From Siphonodentalium dalli (taxonomy: Eukaryota > Mollusca > Scaphopoda > Gadilida > Siphonodentaliidae), in the NCBI GenBank assembly GCA_032622095.1, contig CP136067.1, positions 57,143,899-57,207,898 on the forward strand: a DNA stretch of 64,000 nucleotides, written 5' to 3'. The notes under the pieces were generated by a model. The model ran no database searches and was not told the DNA's origin. It saw nothing but the letters and a program-made list of their open reading frames with translations. Below, in pieces: positions 34,435-47,546 of this stretch. The stretch's first letter is position 1; each line of letters begins with the position of its first letter. The position numbers were made by a program, and so were the translations under genes.

Positions 34435-36978
34435 GGTCAATGATTCTATACGATCATTTGTCCGACCATTCCACGTATGGATAAAGGGACGCAGGTTGTA
34501 AACAGTGTGACAGGAAACTCCTCTCGTGTGCCTCACTTTAGAGAAGCCGCGTTAGCAACACGTTAGCTACGCCGCATTGAATGGATTGGTTTATTATTTA
34601 CTGGGGGTGAAAGCTATACACATGGTTTGTGAATGAATGTTACAGAACATCGCGGAACATGTTGTTGATGTTTAGAAATTCTCAAAATATGAACTATGCG
34701 GGCTGGATTAATTATTAAATGAAAGTGTCAATGACACTGTAGCTCAACTTGGAAAAGGAATAATTTAATGTGTTACTGTCGATGGAGTGATTAGGAATGT
34801 CGAAAGTTGAATGTCTAATACTAGTTTATCAACATGAAGAGATATATATATACATGTATATAAAAGTAAAATCTAAGATGGTTGCTGGCAGCTATGTTTT
34901 CCAACAATTCAAAAACATTTGATAGATTTAGTCATGCAAAGAGTAGAATCCAAGATGGCCGCTGGCAGCCATGTTTTAATGCCGGTTAACCCCAAAATGA
35001 CTCGTTCCCATCAACATGTCAATGTCGCAAGTCAAGACAAATTTCATAATGATCCGACCAAAGGAACGACCTGTAGCCCATGCCAAAGAGTAAAATCCAA
35101 GATGGCTGCTGGCGGCCATGTTTTTTAGCCGAATGACCCCAAAATTACTTGTTCCCATCTACATGTCAATATTAACATCCATGACAAATTTCATGATGAT
35201 CAGATGAACAGTACGACCTGTAGCCCGTGCTAATGGATTGAATTTTGAAATCCAAGATGGCCACTGACGGCCATGTTTATTGTCCAAATGACCCCAAAAT
35301 GACTCGTTCCCATCTACATTCCAATTTCAACAGCCATGACAAATTTCATGATGATCAGACTAAAGGTACGACCTGTATCCCGTGCTAAAGGATTTAGTCA
35401 TACAAAGAGTAAAATCCAAGATGGCTGCTGGCGGCCATGTTTTTTGGCCGAATGACCCCCAAAATGACTCGTTCCCATCTACATGTCAATATTAACATCC
35501 ATGACAAATTTTATGATGATCAGACTGAAGGTACGACCTGTAGCCCGTGCTAAAGGATTTAGTCATACAAAGAGTAAAATCCAAGATGGCTGCTGGCGGC
35601 CATGTTTTTTGCCTGAATGACCCCCAAAATGACTCGTTCCCATCTACATGTCATTGTTAACATCCATAACAAATTTTATGATGATCAGACCAAAGGTACG
35701 ACCTGTAGCCCGTGCTAAAGGATTTAGTCATACAAAGAGTAAAATTCAAGATGGCTGCTGGCGGCCATGTTTTTGGGCCGAATGACCCCAAAATGACTCG
35801 TTCCCATCTACATGTCAATATTAACATCCATGACAAATTTCATGATGATCAGATAAACAGTACGACCTGTGGCCCGTGCTAATGGATTGAATTTTGAAAT
35901 CCAAGATGGCCACTGACGGCCATGTTTTTTTTCCAAATGACCCCAAAATGACTCGTTCCCATCTACATTCCAATTTCAACAGCCATGACAAATTTCATGA
36001 TGATCAGAATCAGGTACAACCTGTAGCCCGTGCTAAACGATTTAGTCATACAATGAGTAAAATCCAAGATGGCTGCTGGCGACCATGTTTTTTGGCCGAA
36101 TGACCCCAAAATGACTCGTTCCCATCTACATGTCAATATTAACATCCATGACAAATTTCATGATGATCTGACCAAAGGTACGACCTGTAGCCCGTGTCAA
36201 AGGATTTAGTCATGCAAAGAGTAAAATCTAAGATGGCTGCCGGTGGCCATGTTTTTTGGCCGAATGACCCCAAAATTACTCGTTCCCATCTACATGTCAA
36301 TATTAACATCCATGACAAATTTCATGACAATAAGACAAACAGTACGGCCTGTAGCCCGTGCTAATGGATTGAATTTTGAAATCCAAGATGGCCACTGACG
36401 GCCATGTTTATTGTCCAAATGACCCCAAAATGACTCGTTCCCATCTACATTCCAATTTCAACAGCCATGACAAATTTCATGATGATCAGACTAAAGGTAC
36501 AACCTGTAGCCCGTGCTAAACGATTTAGTCATACAAAGAGTTAAATCCAAGATGGCTGCTGGCGACCATGTTTTTTGGCCGAATGACCCCAAAATGACTC
36601 GTTCCCATCTACATGTCAATATTAACATCCATGACAAATTTCATGATGATCTGACCAAAGGTACGACCTGTAGCCCGTGTCAAAAGATTTAGTCATGCAA
36701 AGAGTAAAATCTAAGATGGCTGCCGGTGGCCATGTTTTTTGGCCGAATGACCCCAAAATTACTCGTTCCCATCTACATGTCAATATTAACATCCATGACA
36801 AATTTCATGACAATAAGACAAACAGTACGGCCTGTAGCCCGTGCTAATGGATTGAATTTTGAAATCCAAGATGGCCACTGGCGGCCATGTTTTTTTTCCA
36901 AATGGCCCCAAAATGACTCGTTCCCATCTACATGTCAATATCAACATCCATAAAAAATTTCATAATAATCGGACCAAA
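34435..36978. repeat. Higher-order unit, copy 1 (2,544 bp)
   Basis: Begins GGTCAATGATTCTATACGAT. About 285 bp of non-repetitive spacer (to about 34718) is followed by the hairpin leader ATGAAAGTGTCAATGACACT, a TATATATATACATGTATATA stretch, and about 13 monomers. Repeated almost without change at 36979. Confidence 0.95.
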
Positions 36979-39522
36979 GGTCAATGATTCTATACGATCA
37001 TTTGTCCGACCATTCCACGTATGGATAAAGGGACGCAGGTTGTAAACAGTGTGACAGGAAACTCCTCTCGTGTGCCTCACTTTAGAGAAGCCGCGTTAGC
37101 AACACGTTAGCTACGCCGCATTGAATGGATTGGTTTATTATTTACTGGGGGTGAAAGCTATACACATGGTTTGTGAATGAATGTTACAGAACATCGCGGA
37201 ACATGTTGTTGATGTTTAGAAATTCTCAAAATATGAACTATGCGGGCTGGATTAATTATTAAATGAAAGTGTCAATGACACTGTAGCTCAACTTGGAAAA
37301 GGAATAATTTAATGTGTTACTGTCGATGGAGTGATTAGGAATGTCGAAAGTTGAATGTCTAATACTAGTTTATCAACATGAAGAGATATATATATACATG
37401 TATATAAAAGTAAAATCTAAGATGGTTGCTGGCAGCTATGTTTTCCAACAATTCAAAAACATTTGATAGATTTAGTCATGCAAAGAGTAGAATCCAAGAT
37501 GGCTGCTGGCAGCCATGTTTTAATGCCGGTTAACCCCAAAATGACTCGTTCCCATCAACATGTCAATGTCGCAAGTCAAGACAAATTTCATAATGATCCG
37601 ACCAAAGGAACGACCTGTAGCCCATGCCAAAGAGTAAAATCCAAGATGGCTGCTGGCGGCCATGTTTTTTAGCCGAATGACCCCAAAATTACTTGTTCCC
37701 ATCTACATGTCAATATTAACATCCATGACAAATTTCATGATGATCAGATGAACAGTACGACCTGTAGCCCGTGCTAATGGATTGAATTTTGAAATCCAAG
37801 ATGGCCACTGACGGCCATGTTTATTGTCCAAATGACCCCAAAATGACTCGTTCCCATCTACATTCCAATTTCAACAGCCATGACAAATTTCATGATGATC
37901 AGACTAAAGGTACGACCTGTATCCCGTGCTAAAGGATTTAGTCATACAAAGAGAAAAATCCAAGATGGCTGCTGGCGGCCATGTTTTTTGGCCGAATGAC
38001 CCCCAAAATGACTCGTTCCCATCTACATGTCAATATTAACATCCATGACAAATTTTATGATGATCAGACTGAAGGTACGACCTGTAGCCCGTGCTAAAGG
38101 ATTTAGTCATACAAAGAGTAAAATCCAAGATGGCTGCTGGCGGCCATGTTTTTTGCCTGAATGACCCCCAAAATGACTCGTTCCCATCTACATGTCATTG
38201 TTAACATCCATAACAAATTTTATGATGATCAGACCAAAGGTACGACCTGTAGCCCGTGCTAAAGGATTTAGTCATACAAAGAGTAAAATTCAAGATGGCT
38301 GCTGGCGGCCATGTTTTTGGGCCGAATGACCCCAAAATGACTCGTTCCCATCTACATGTCAATATTAACATCCATGACAAATTTCATGATGATCAGATAA
38401 ACAGTACGACCTGTGGCCCGTGCTAATGGATTGAATTTTGAAATCCAAGATGGCCACTGACGGCCATGTTTTTTTTCCAAATGACCCCAAAATGACTCGT
38501 TCCCATCTACATTCCAATTTCAACAGCCATGACAAATTTCATGATGATCAGAATCAGGTACAACCTGTAGCCCGTGCTAAACGATTTAGTCATACAATGA
38601 GTAAAATCCAAGATGGCTGCTGGCGACCATGTTTTTTGGCCGAATGACCCCAAAATGACTCGTTCCCATCTACATGTCAATATTAACATCCATGACAAAT
38701 TTCATGATGATCTGACCAAAGGTACGACCTGTAGCCCGTGTCAAAGGATTTAGTCATGCAAAGAGTAAAATCTAAGATGGCTGCCGGTGGCCATGTTTTT
38801 TGGCCGAATGACCCCAAAATTACTCGTTCCCATCTACATGTCAATATTAACATCCATGACAAATTTCATGACAATAAGACAAACAGTACGGCCTGTAGCC
38901 CGTGCTAATGGATTGAATTTTGAAATCCAAGATGGCCACTGACGGCCATGTTTATTGTCCAAATGACCCCAAAATGACTCGTTCCCATCTACATTCCAAT
39001 TTCAACAGCCATGACAAATTTCATGATGATCAGACTAAAGGTACAACCTGTAGCCCGTGCTAAACGATTTAGTCATACAAAGAGTTAAATCCAAGATGGC
39101 TGCTGGCGACCATGTTTTTTGGCCGAATGACCCCAAAATGACTCGTTCCCATCTACATGTCAATATTAACATCCATGACAAATTTCATGATGATCTGACC
39201 AAAGGTACGACCTGTAGCCCGTGTCAAAAGATTTAGTCATGCAAAGAGTAAAATCTAAGATGGCTGCCGGTGGCCATGTTTTTTGGCCGAATGACCCCAA
39301 AATTACTCGTTCCCATCTACATGTCAATATTAACATCCATGACAAATTTCATGACAATAAGACAAACAGTACGGCCTGTAGCCCGTGCTAATGGATTGAA
39401 TTTTGAAATCCAAGATGGCCACTGGCGGCCATGTTTTTTTTCCAAATGACCCCAAAATGACTCGTTCCCATCTACATGTCAATATCAACATCCATAAAAA
39501 ATTTCATAATAATCGGACCAAA
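36979..39522. repeat. Higher-order unit, copy 2 (2,544 bp)
   Basis: Same length as copy 1 with only scattered single-base differences, e.g. GGCTGCTGGCAGCC near 37500 where the other copies have GGCCGCTGGCAGCC, and GAGAAAAATCC near 37950 where they have GAGTAAAATCC. Confidence 0.95.
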
Positions 39523-42066
39523 GGTCAATGATTCTATACGATCATTTGTCCGACCATTCCACGTATGGATAAAGGGACGCAGGTTGTAAACAGTGTGACA
39601 GGAAACTCCTCTCGTGTGCCTCACTTTAGAGAAGCCGCGTTAGCAACACGTTAGCTACGCCGCATTGAATGGATTGGTTTATTATTTACTGGGGGTGAAA
39701 GCTATACACATGGTTTGTGAATGAATGTTACAGAACATCGCGGAACATGTTGTTGATGTTTAGAAATTCTCAAAATATGAACTATGCGGGCTGGATTAAT
39801 TATTAAATGAAAGTGTCAATGACACTGTAGCTCAACTTGGAAAAGGAATAATTTAATGTGTTACTGTCGATGGAGTGATTAGGAATGTCGAAAGTTGAAT
39901 GTCTAATACTAGTTTATCAACATGAAGAGATATATATATACATGTATATAAAAGTAAAATCTAAGATGGTTGCTGGCAGCTATGTTTTCCAACAATTCAA
40001 AAACATTTGATAGATTTAGTCATGCAAAGAGTAGAATCCAAGATGGCCGCTGGCAGCCATGTTTTAATGCCGGTTAACCCCAAAATGACTCGTTCCCATC
40101 AACATGTCAATGTCGCAAGTCAAGACAAATTTCATAATGATCCGACCAAAGGAACGACCTGTAGCCCATGCCAAAGAGTAAAATCCAAGATGGCTGCTGG
40201 CGGCCATGTTTTTTAGCCGAATGACCCCAAAATTACTTGTTCCCATCTACATGTCAATATTAACATCCATGACAAATTTCATGATGATCAGATGAACAGT
40301 ACGACCTGTAGCCCGTGCTAATGGATTGAATTTTGAAATCCAAGATGGCCACTGACGGCCATGTTTATTGTCCAAATGACCCCAAAATGACTCGTTCCCA
40401 TCTACATTCCAATTTCAACAGCCATGACAAATTTCATGATGATCAGACTAAAGGTACGACCTGTATCCCGTGCTAAAGGATTTAGTCATACAAAGAGTAA
40501 AATCCAAGATGGCTGCTGGCGGCCATGTTTTTTGGCCGAATGACCCCCAAAATGACTCGTTCCCATCTACATGTCAATATTAACATCCATGACAAATTTT
40601 ATGATGATCAGACTGAAGGTACGACCTGTAGCCCGTGCTAAAGGATTTAGTCATACAAAGAGTAAAATCCAAGATGGCTGCTGGCGGCCATGTTTTTTGC
40701 CTGAATGACCCCCAAAATGACTCGTTCCCATCTACATGTCATTGTTAACATCCATAACAAATTTTATGATGATCAGACCAAAGGTACGACCTGTAGCCCG
40801 TGCTAAAGGATTTAGTCATACAAAGAGTAAAATTCAAGATGGCTGCTGGCGGCCATGTTTTTGGGCCGAATGACCCCAAAATGACTCGTTCCCATCTACA
40901 TGTCAATATTAACATCCATGACAAATTTCATGATGATCAGATAAACAGTACGACCTGTGGCCCGTGCTAATGGATTGAATTTTGAAATCCAAGATGGCCA
41001 CTGACGGCCATGTTTTTTTTCCAAATGACCCCAAAATGACTCGTTCCCATCTACATTCCAATTTCAACAGCCATGACAAATTTCATGATGATCAGAATCA
41101 GGTACAACCTGTAGCCCGTGCTAAACGATTTAGTCATACAATGAGTAAAATCCAAGATGGCTGCTGGCGACCATGTTTTTTGGCCGAATGACCCCAAAAT
41201 GACTCGTTCCCATCTACATGTCAATATTAACATCCATGACAAATTTCATGATGATCTGACCAAAGGTACGACCTGTAGCCCGTGTCAAAGGATTTAGTCA
41301 TGCAAAGAGTAAAATCTAAGATGGCTGCCGGTGGCCATGTTTTTTGGCCGAATGACCCCAAAATTACTCGTTCCCATCTACATGTCAATATTAACATCCA
41401 TGACAAATTTCATGACAATAAGACAAACAGTACGGCCTGTAGCCCGTGCTAATGGATTGAATTTTGAAATCCAAGATGGCCACTGACGGCCATGTTTATT
41501 GTCCAAATGACCCCAAAATGACTCGTTCCCATCTACATTCCAATTTCAACAGCCATGACAAATTTCATGATGATCAGACTAAAGGTACAACCTGTAGCCC
41601 GTGCTAAACGATTTAGTCATACAAAGAGTTAAATCCAAGATGGCTGCTGGCGACCATGTTTTTTGGCCGAATGACCCCAAAATGACTCGTTCCCATCTAC
41701 ATGTCAATATTAACATCCATGACAAATTTCATGATGATCTGACCAAAGGTACGACCTGTAGCCCGTGTCAAAAGATTTAGTCATGCAAAGAGTAAAATCT
41801 AAGATGGCTGCCGGTGGCCATGTTTTTTGGCCGAATGACCCCAAAATTACTCGTTCCCATCTACATGTCAATATTAACATCCATGACAAATTTCATGACA
41901 ATAAGACAAACAGTACGGCCTGTAGCCCGTGCTAATGGATTGAATTTTGAAATCCAAGATGGCCACTGGCGGCCATGTTTTTTTTCCAAATGACCCCAAA
42001 ATGACTCGTTCCCATCTACATGTCAATATCAACATCCATAAAAAAATTCATAATAATCGGACCAAA
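39523..42066. repeat. Higher-order unit, copy 3 (2,544 bp)
   Basis: Near-identical to copy 1. It has AAAAAAATTCATA near 42040 where copies 1 and 2 have AAAAAATTTCATA, a private change at its right edge. Confidence 0.95.
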
Positions 42067-44450
42067 GGTCAATGATTCTATACGATCATTTGTCCGACCA
42101 TTCCACGTATGGATAAAGGGACGCAGGAGGTTGTAAACAGTGTGACAGGAAACTCCTCTCGTGTGCCTCACTTTAGAGAAGCCGCGTTAGCAACACGTTA
42201 GCTACGCCGCATTGAATGGATTGGTTTATTATTTACTGGGGGTGAAAGCTATACACATGGTTTGTGAATGAATGTTACAGAACATCGCGGAACATGTTGT
42301 TGATGTTTAGAAATTCTCAAAATATGAACTATGCGGGCTGGATTAATTATTAAATGAAAGTGTCAATGACACTGTAGCTCAACTTGGAAAAGGAATAATT
42401 TAATGTGTTACTGTCGATGGAGTGATTAGGAATGTCGAAAGTTGAATGTCTAATACTAGTTTATCAACATGAAGAGATATATATATACATGTATATAAAA
42501 GTAAAATCTAAGATGGTTGCTGGCGGCTATGTTTTCCAACAATTCAAAAACATTTGATAGATTTAGTCATGCAAAGAGTAGAATCCAAGATGGCCGCTGG
42601 CAGCCATGTTTTAATGCCGGTTAACCCCAAAATGACTCGTTCCCATCAACATGTCAATGTCAAAAGTCAAGACAAATTTCATAATGATCCGACCAAAGGA
42701 ACGACCTGTAGCCCATGCCAAAGAGTAAAATCCAAGATGGCTGCTGGCGGCCATGTTTTTTAGCCGAATGACCCCAAAATTACTTGTTCCCATCTACATG
42801 TCAATATTAACATCCATGACAAATTTCATGATGATCAGATGAACAGTACGACCTGTAGCCCGTGCTAATGGATTGAATTTTGAAATCCAAGATGGCCACT
42901 GACGGCCATGTTTATTGTCCAAATGACCCCAAAATGACTCGTTCCCATCTACATTCCAATTTCAACAGCCATGACAAATTTCATGATGATCAGACTAAAG
43001 GTACGACCTGTATCCCGTGCTAAAGGATTTAGTCATACAAAGAGTAAAATCCAAGATGGCTGCTGGCGGCCATGTTTTTTGGCCGAATGACCCCCAAAAT
43101 GACTCGTTCCCATCTACATGTCAATATTAACATCCATGACAAATTTTATGATGATCAGACTGAAGGTACGACCTGTAGCCCGTGCTAAAGGATTTAGTCA
43201 TACAAAGAGTAAAATGCAAGATGGCTGCTGGCGGCCATGTTTTTTGCCTGAATGACCCCCAAAATGACTCGTTCCCATCTACATGTCATTGTTAACATCC
43301 ATAACAAATTTTATGATGATCAGACCAAAGGTACGACCTGTAGCCCGTGCTAAAGGATTTAGTCATACAAAGAGTAAAATTCAAGATGGCTGCTGGCGGC
43401 CATGTTTTTGGGCCGAATGACCCCAAAATGACTCGTTCCCATCTACATGTCAATATTAACATCCATGACAAATTTCATGATGATCAGATAAACAGTACGA
43501 CCTGTGGCCCGTGCTAATGGATTGAATTTTGAAATCCAAGATGGCCACTGACGGCCATGTTTTTTTTCCAAATGACCCCAAAATGACTCGTTCCCATCTA
43601 CATTCCAATTTCAACAGCCATGACAAATTTCATGATGATCAGACTAAAGGTACAACCTGTAGCCCGTGCTAAACGATTTAGTCATACAATGAGTAAAATC
43701 CAAGATGGCTGCTGGCGACCATGTTTTTTGGCCGAATGACCCCAAAATGACTCGTTCCCATCTACATGTCAATATTAACATCCATGACAAATTTCATGAT
43801 GATCTGACCAAAGGTACGACCTGTAGCCCGTGTCAAAGGATTTAGTCATGCAAAGAGTAAAATCTAAGATGGCTGCCGGTGGCCATGTTTTTTGGCCGAA
43901 TGACCCCAAAATTACTCGTTCCCATCTACATGTCAATATTAACATCCATGACAAATTTCATGACAATAAGACAAACAGTACGGCCTGTAGCCCGTGCTAA
44001 TGGATTGAATTTTGAAATCCAAGATGGCCACTGACGGCCATGTTTATTGTCCAAATGACCCCAAAATGACTCGTTCCCATCTACATTCCAATTTCAACAG
44101 CCATGACAAATTTCATGATGATCAGACTAAAGGTACAACCTGTAGCCCGTGCTAAACGATTTAGTCATACAAAGAGTTAAATCCAAGATGGCTGCTGGCG
44201 ACCATGTTTTTTGGCCGAATGACCCCAAAATTACTCGTTCCCATCTACATGTCAATATTAACATCCATGACAAATTTCATGACAATAAGACAAACAGTAC
44301 GGCCTGTAGCCCGTGCTAATGGATTGAATTTTGAAATCCAAGATGGCCACTGGCGGCCATGTTTTTTTTCCAAATGACCCCAAAATGACTCGTTCCCATC
44401 TACATGTCAATATCAACATCCATAAAAAATTTCATAATAATCGGACCAAA
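42067..44450. repeat. Higher-order unit, copy 4 (2,384 bp, one monomer lost)
   Basis: Carries a 3-bp AGG insertion near 42127, CAAAAGTCAAG near 42660 where the others have CGCAAGTCAAG, and AAAATGCAAG near 43213. A deletion of about 163 bp (one monomer) near 44220 fuses two monomers in register. It is followed by the element tail. Confidence 0.92.
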
Positions 44451-44688
44451 GGTACGAACTGTAGCCCGTGCTAAAGGAAATTGTTGACGAATCACGCACA
44501 CACACACGACGGATACCAAGCCATGGCAATAGCTCAAACTTTACAAAGTAAAGTTGAGCTAATAAACACTCTGTACAGCAGTGCCTACGTATGTTGGCCT
44601 ATTCATGTTTTAAAATATATTTTTGGCATTGATTGTGTGAGTTTGAACAACAAAATGAATAGGCTAGGCTATTTATTTTTAAACGTAC

Positions 44689-45119
44689 CTGGACGATTTT
44701 TTTAAAGTTGAATCCTCCGGGATGGTTGTGACAGAATTCGGCCCCATCATCAAATGGAAGGCATTTTGCTTTGAATGTGTTGACTGACTAGACTCCCCAC
44801 TCGGTTTCTCTTCCTCCGTGGCATTTATAAAAGATATTTTGAATTTACAAACCGAAAACTTTTCCTCAAGTAAATTTAGAGGACACTCGAACGGAACTTC
44901 TAATTCCATGACTTCTCGGGAATTTGGTGAAAGTTGTGTCACGCCACGAATGTCGGCGGTGCAATTGTGCTTCAATGCACTATTCGTGGCGTCCAACACA
45001 TCCCAGACCATCATAGCACCGTTGAACAGTTTCAAATGATGTGCCCCACTCTGGTGGGGGCACCTTTCGATGTCGACCGCAATTAGCAACATCGGAGTTG
45101 GAGTCTCCGACTCCGCCAT
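44689..45119 (-). CDS. Transposase-like gene, exon 1 (start codon)
   Basis: ATG at 45119 in good context (ACAAAATGGCG), with an in-frame TAA 9 bp upstream that fixes the start. Donor GTACGT at 44688. It has 143 codons plus two bases (AG), which pair with the first T of exon 2 to give Ser. It reads MAESETPTPMLLIAVDIERC... and has no domain I recognise; the Ser/Thr-rich end (GESSQSTHSK) looks flexible. The intron to exon 2 is 13,402 bp and holds the tandem array. An independent short gene cannot be excluded, but the exact phase match and the position 230 bp inside the transposon end support this assignment. Confidence 0.68.
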
Positions 45120-45315
45120 TTTGTTTTAAATGTTTACATCCATTTGCGCGCATTGAACTTTATTAAACATCTTCTTCTGCACGCTCACATTATACAGAGC
45201 AACCTCTGGATGGAGTAGACAAAGCCGTATATAAAAGATGTAAGATTGGAATTCAAAATTTTTGGAAATCTCAATAAAAAGTTTAGGGTCGCATGGTTTT
45301 ATTAGGCACGGTCGG
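45120..45315 (-). promoter_or_regulatory. Probable transposase promoter and 5' UTR
   Basis: About 200 bp between the right terminal repeat and the start codon. On the minus strand a CTTTTATATACGG stretch near 45228-45240 could act as a TATA-like element about 110 bp before the ATG. Assigned by position; no further promoter motif is certain. Confidence 0.3.
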
Positions 45316-45349
45316 GTGACCCCAAACACAGATATTTTTTTGTTAGGCC
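45316..45349 (-). repeat. Right terminal inverted repeat of giant transposon
   Basis: Inverse of the left repeat: GTGACCCCAAACACAGATA then TTTTTTTGTTAGGCC, followed by TAA. Confidence 0.8.
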
Positions 45350-45352
45350 TAA

Positions 45353-47545
45353 GGTCCCATGGGATGTTTATATCTGTCTATGGCATAGGGCCTGCATAAG
45401 TGTGGCATGGTGTGGAAAGTGGGCTATGGCCCAGAGTTGGACTATTTACCCTCACAAGTCTATTTTGCTGCATACAAGTAGATGTACAGTACCTGCTAAT
45501 TTATATGCATTTGTTTAGTTTATAGTGTATATATTATACATTTTTGGGGGTCATGGAGTACACCATACCCCGTTGATATAGCAATTTCGTGGTTTGTTGA
45601 TCCATGTTTTATGGAATCAGCATACCAGTATGTCCTGTAAATAGGAGGGTTGTGTTTTTGGAATAATTGGATGCTACTCTGTCCTACTAGTTAGCATTGG
45701 TAACCACAGGAGTTTATAGTCATACAATCCTGAGTACATACAGGAATTGAAGATATGGAAGAAATGGCGGTGGGACCTGTGCGGGTCCCGATACGGGACC
45801 TTCGGAGGTCCCAATGCTTATGTTTATTTTATATAAGTTTATTTGTTATATATGTTTATATATCAATGCTAGTTATTGGGGGGGGGGGGGGGGCGGACAT
45901 TTATAGTAATTCAAAAGACTTATAATAGTTTGAAGGATATTGAGTATTTGGGGGGGTGGACATTTTTTAACAAAGATATATTAATTGAAATAAAACCCCA
46001 AGCTGGCCAATGAAAACCCTAGTCCTTAAAAGGGGGGGCCCTTTGTTTGAAAACTTGGGGGATTTGTGGCATCTTTTGGACCCCATCCGACGCTGTGACA
46101 AAGTCACCGACGTCAATGGTCCTGAGCGAGTTGCCCGACAATTGAATATGACAGACCAAACTGGAAAGACGTACAATGAAGGAAGCAAACGCTGATAAAA
46201 GGACTTGCCGGCCAAATTGATACGGATCCAACTCAATGTAAGTAGATCTAGGATATGGCGGGCAAGCGTTGTGGTAAAAAGTACTACAACAGGTTTGTCA
46301 CAACTTTTCTCCATTCTCATAATGTATATATAGGCACTCCCATGAAACATACATTTTTCAGTTTATAGATGGACGTGTTTTGGGTTGTCCATACGTACTG
46401 ACATAATCATATTAAATGTGTTTTCAAATGTGCCAAAATGGATGACAGTGTAATTAACAACCGAAAAATTCGTTTTAGTAGCACCACAGTCCCTAGGAAT
46501 CACTGTTAGTTGATTAAAATATTATTTAATAACATTAAATCAATATTTTATATTTAGTTATTATAGTTATATTAAGTACAGTTTGGAAAGTAAAAAGTTT
46601 GTATACTGCATTTTCATTGGCAGATGATATGCAAGAAAATACAGGGTACAAATTTTTATGCCACACAAACATTCGCGAATTCCGAGTTTATATCATAATA
46701 TTCCGTATTTTTTTCTTGAAACGATGGTGTATTCAGATTGTTAGTATCTTTACCCACTTACGAGAAAATAGCTGTTAGTTACTCGAATATTCCTTCAGGT
46801 GCAAACTCGGTGGAATTCTTTACGATTTTGGAAAAACATGTCCATTCTATAAATACCATTTTACTTATTCGCACCCGGTGATAATCCGAATAAAAGGGAT
46901 TACGGATGTGAGTAAACAGACGTCGGGTGTGGTAAAACTGGCTCTGCTGTACACTACTAAGTGCACATTTTAACTCATTCTCATTACTAGAGAAATGTAG
47001 AAATGATCATCTCAAACTAATATATCAATATATTTTCAAGTAGGGCCCTACTAGTAGGGGTGGTTGATACCTTGAGATGTGAAAGCAAATTTTATATTCC
47101 AAGCTCCCGTTTAGCTCCGCATCCCAAGAGCGGCAATGGGAGATAACTTGTACTGGGATTGACTGCAAATTTTAAATAAGTAATTGTAATAAGGAACTGA
47201 AGAGAGACACTACCGGGAGTTGCTGTGCGTCAGCAAAAATGATTTTCAACAATTCAATAAATGTGAATTTATGCTGATATTTGGATGGAAAATCACGATT
47301 TATGTACAACTCAGACCAGGTAGAGTTGATATGACCCAACGAGCGCATTAAGAACAATTAACTTAATTGTCACACGTCAATTGTGGGGAGATAAATGCAA
47401 TTTTTTCGAACGAAAAATCCAATTGTTCGTTTTAGTGATAGAGCACAGGGGGTGGTCTCTAGCCAATGAGATGATGGTTTACATAATAACAAAATCTGAA
47501 GTTGCCCAACTGACCTGTAGTGTACCTGCTATCTGTATAGTAGAG
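45353..47545. other. Intergenic, no gene recognised
   Basis: Contains a 14-base poly-G run near 45880 with a similar GGGGGGGTGGACATTT motif repeated near 45950, and overlapping ORFs on both strands at 45967-46350 that I do not recognise. A palindromic GGACC...GGTCC patch lies near 45780-45810. Confidence 0.4.
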
Positions 47546-47546
47546 G

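Larger units (their letters stand above)
31778..44561. repeat. Tandem array: expanded hairpin-ended element (12.8 kb)
   Basis: Bounded by the same leader (ATGAAAGTGTCAATGACACT at 31778) and tail (CCATGGCAATAGCTCAAACT... AAAGTTGAGCTA to 44561) as the 0.7-kb element at 13844-14565. The interior consists of ~155-170-bp monomers containing AAGATGGC(T/C)(G/A)CTGGCGGCCATG, GAATGACCCCAAAATGACTC and GACAAATTTCATGATGATCA. The first part (to 34434) holds diverged monomers; the rest is four higher-order units. It fills almost all of the first intron of the transposase-like gene. Repeated 60-69-residue ORFs are translations of the monomer. Confidence 0.9.
26895..45352 (-). mobile_element. Giant 18.45-kb DNA transposon with TIRs and TAA duplication
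   Basis: The element is 26898-45349. Its ends are 34-bp inverted repeats (26898-26931 and 45316-45349) beginning GGCCTAACAAAAAAA and ending GTGTTTGGGGTCAC, identical at 31 of 34 positions. TAA flanks both ends (26895-26897, 45350-45352). Inside lies a single transposase-like gene on the minus strand, whose start codon is 230 bp from the right end and whose stop codon is 828 bp from the left end, as expected for an autonomous element. Most of the length is an internal tandem array in the first intron. The duplication is only 3 bp, so chance agreement is possible. TAA and a GGCC terminus are Harbinger-like, but the transposase does not look like a Harbinger one, so the superfamily is left open. 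Confidence 0.75.

Noticed and set aside
34919-42793. A family of identical 60-69-codon ORFs repeated every 2,544 bp
   Set aside because: They arise because the array monomer lacks stops in some frames; identical DNA, not selection, explains their conservation.
45967-46350. Overlapping plus and minus ORFs (61-127 codons)
   Set aside because: Neither strand shows a recognisable domain, splice sites or a favoured frame; left as unassigned.
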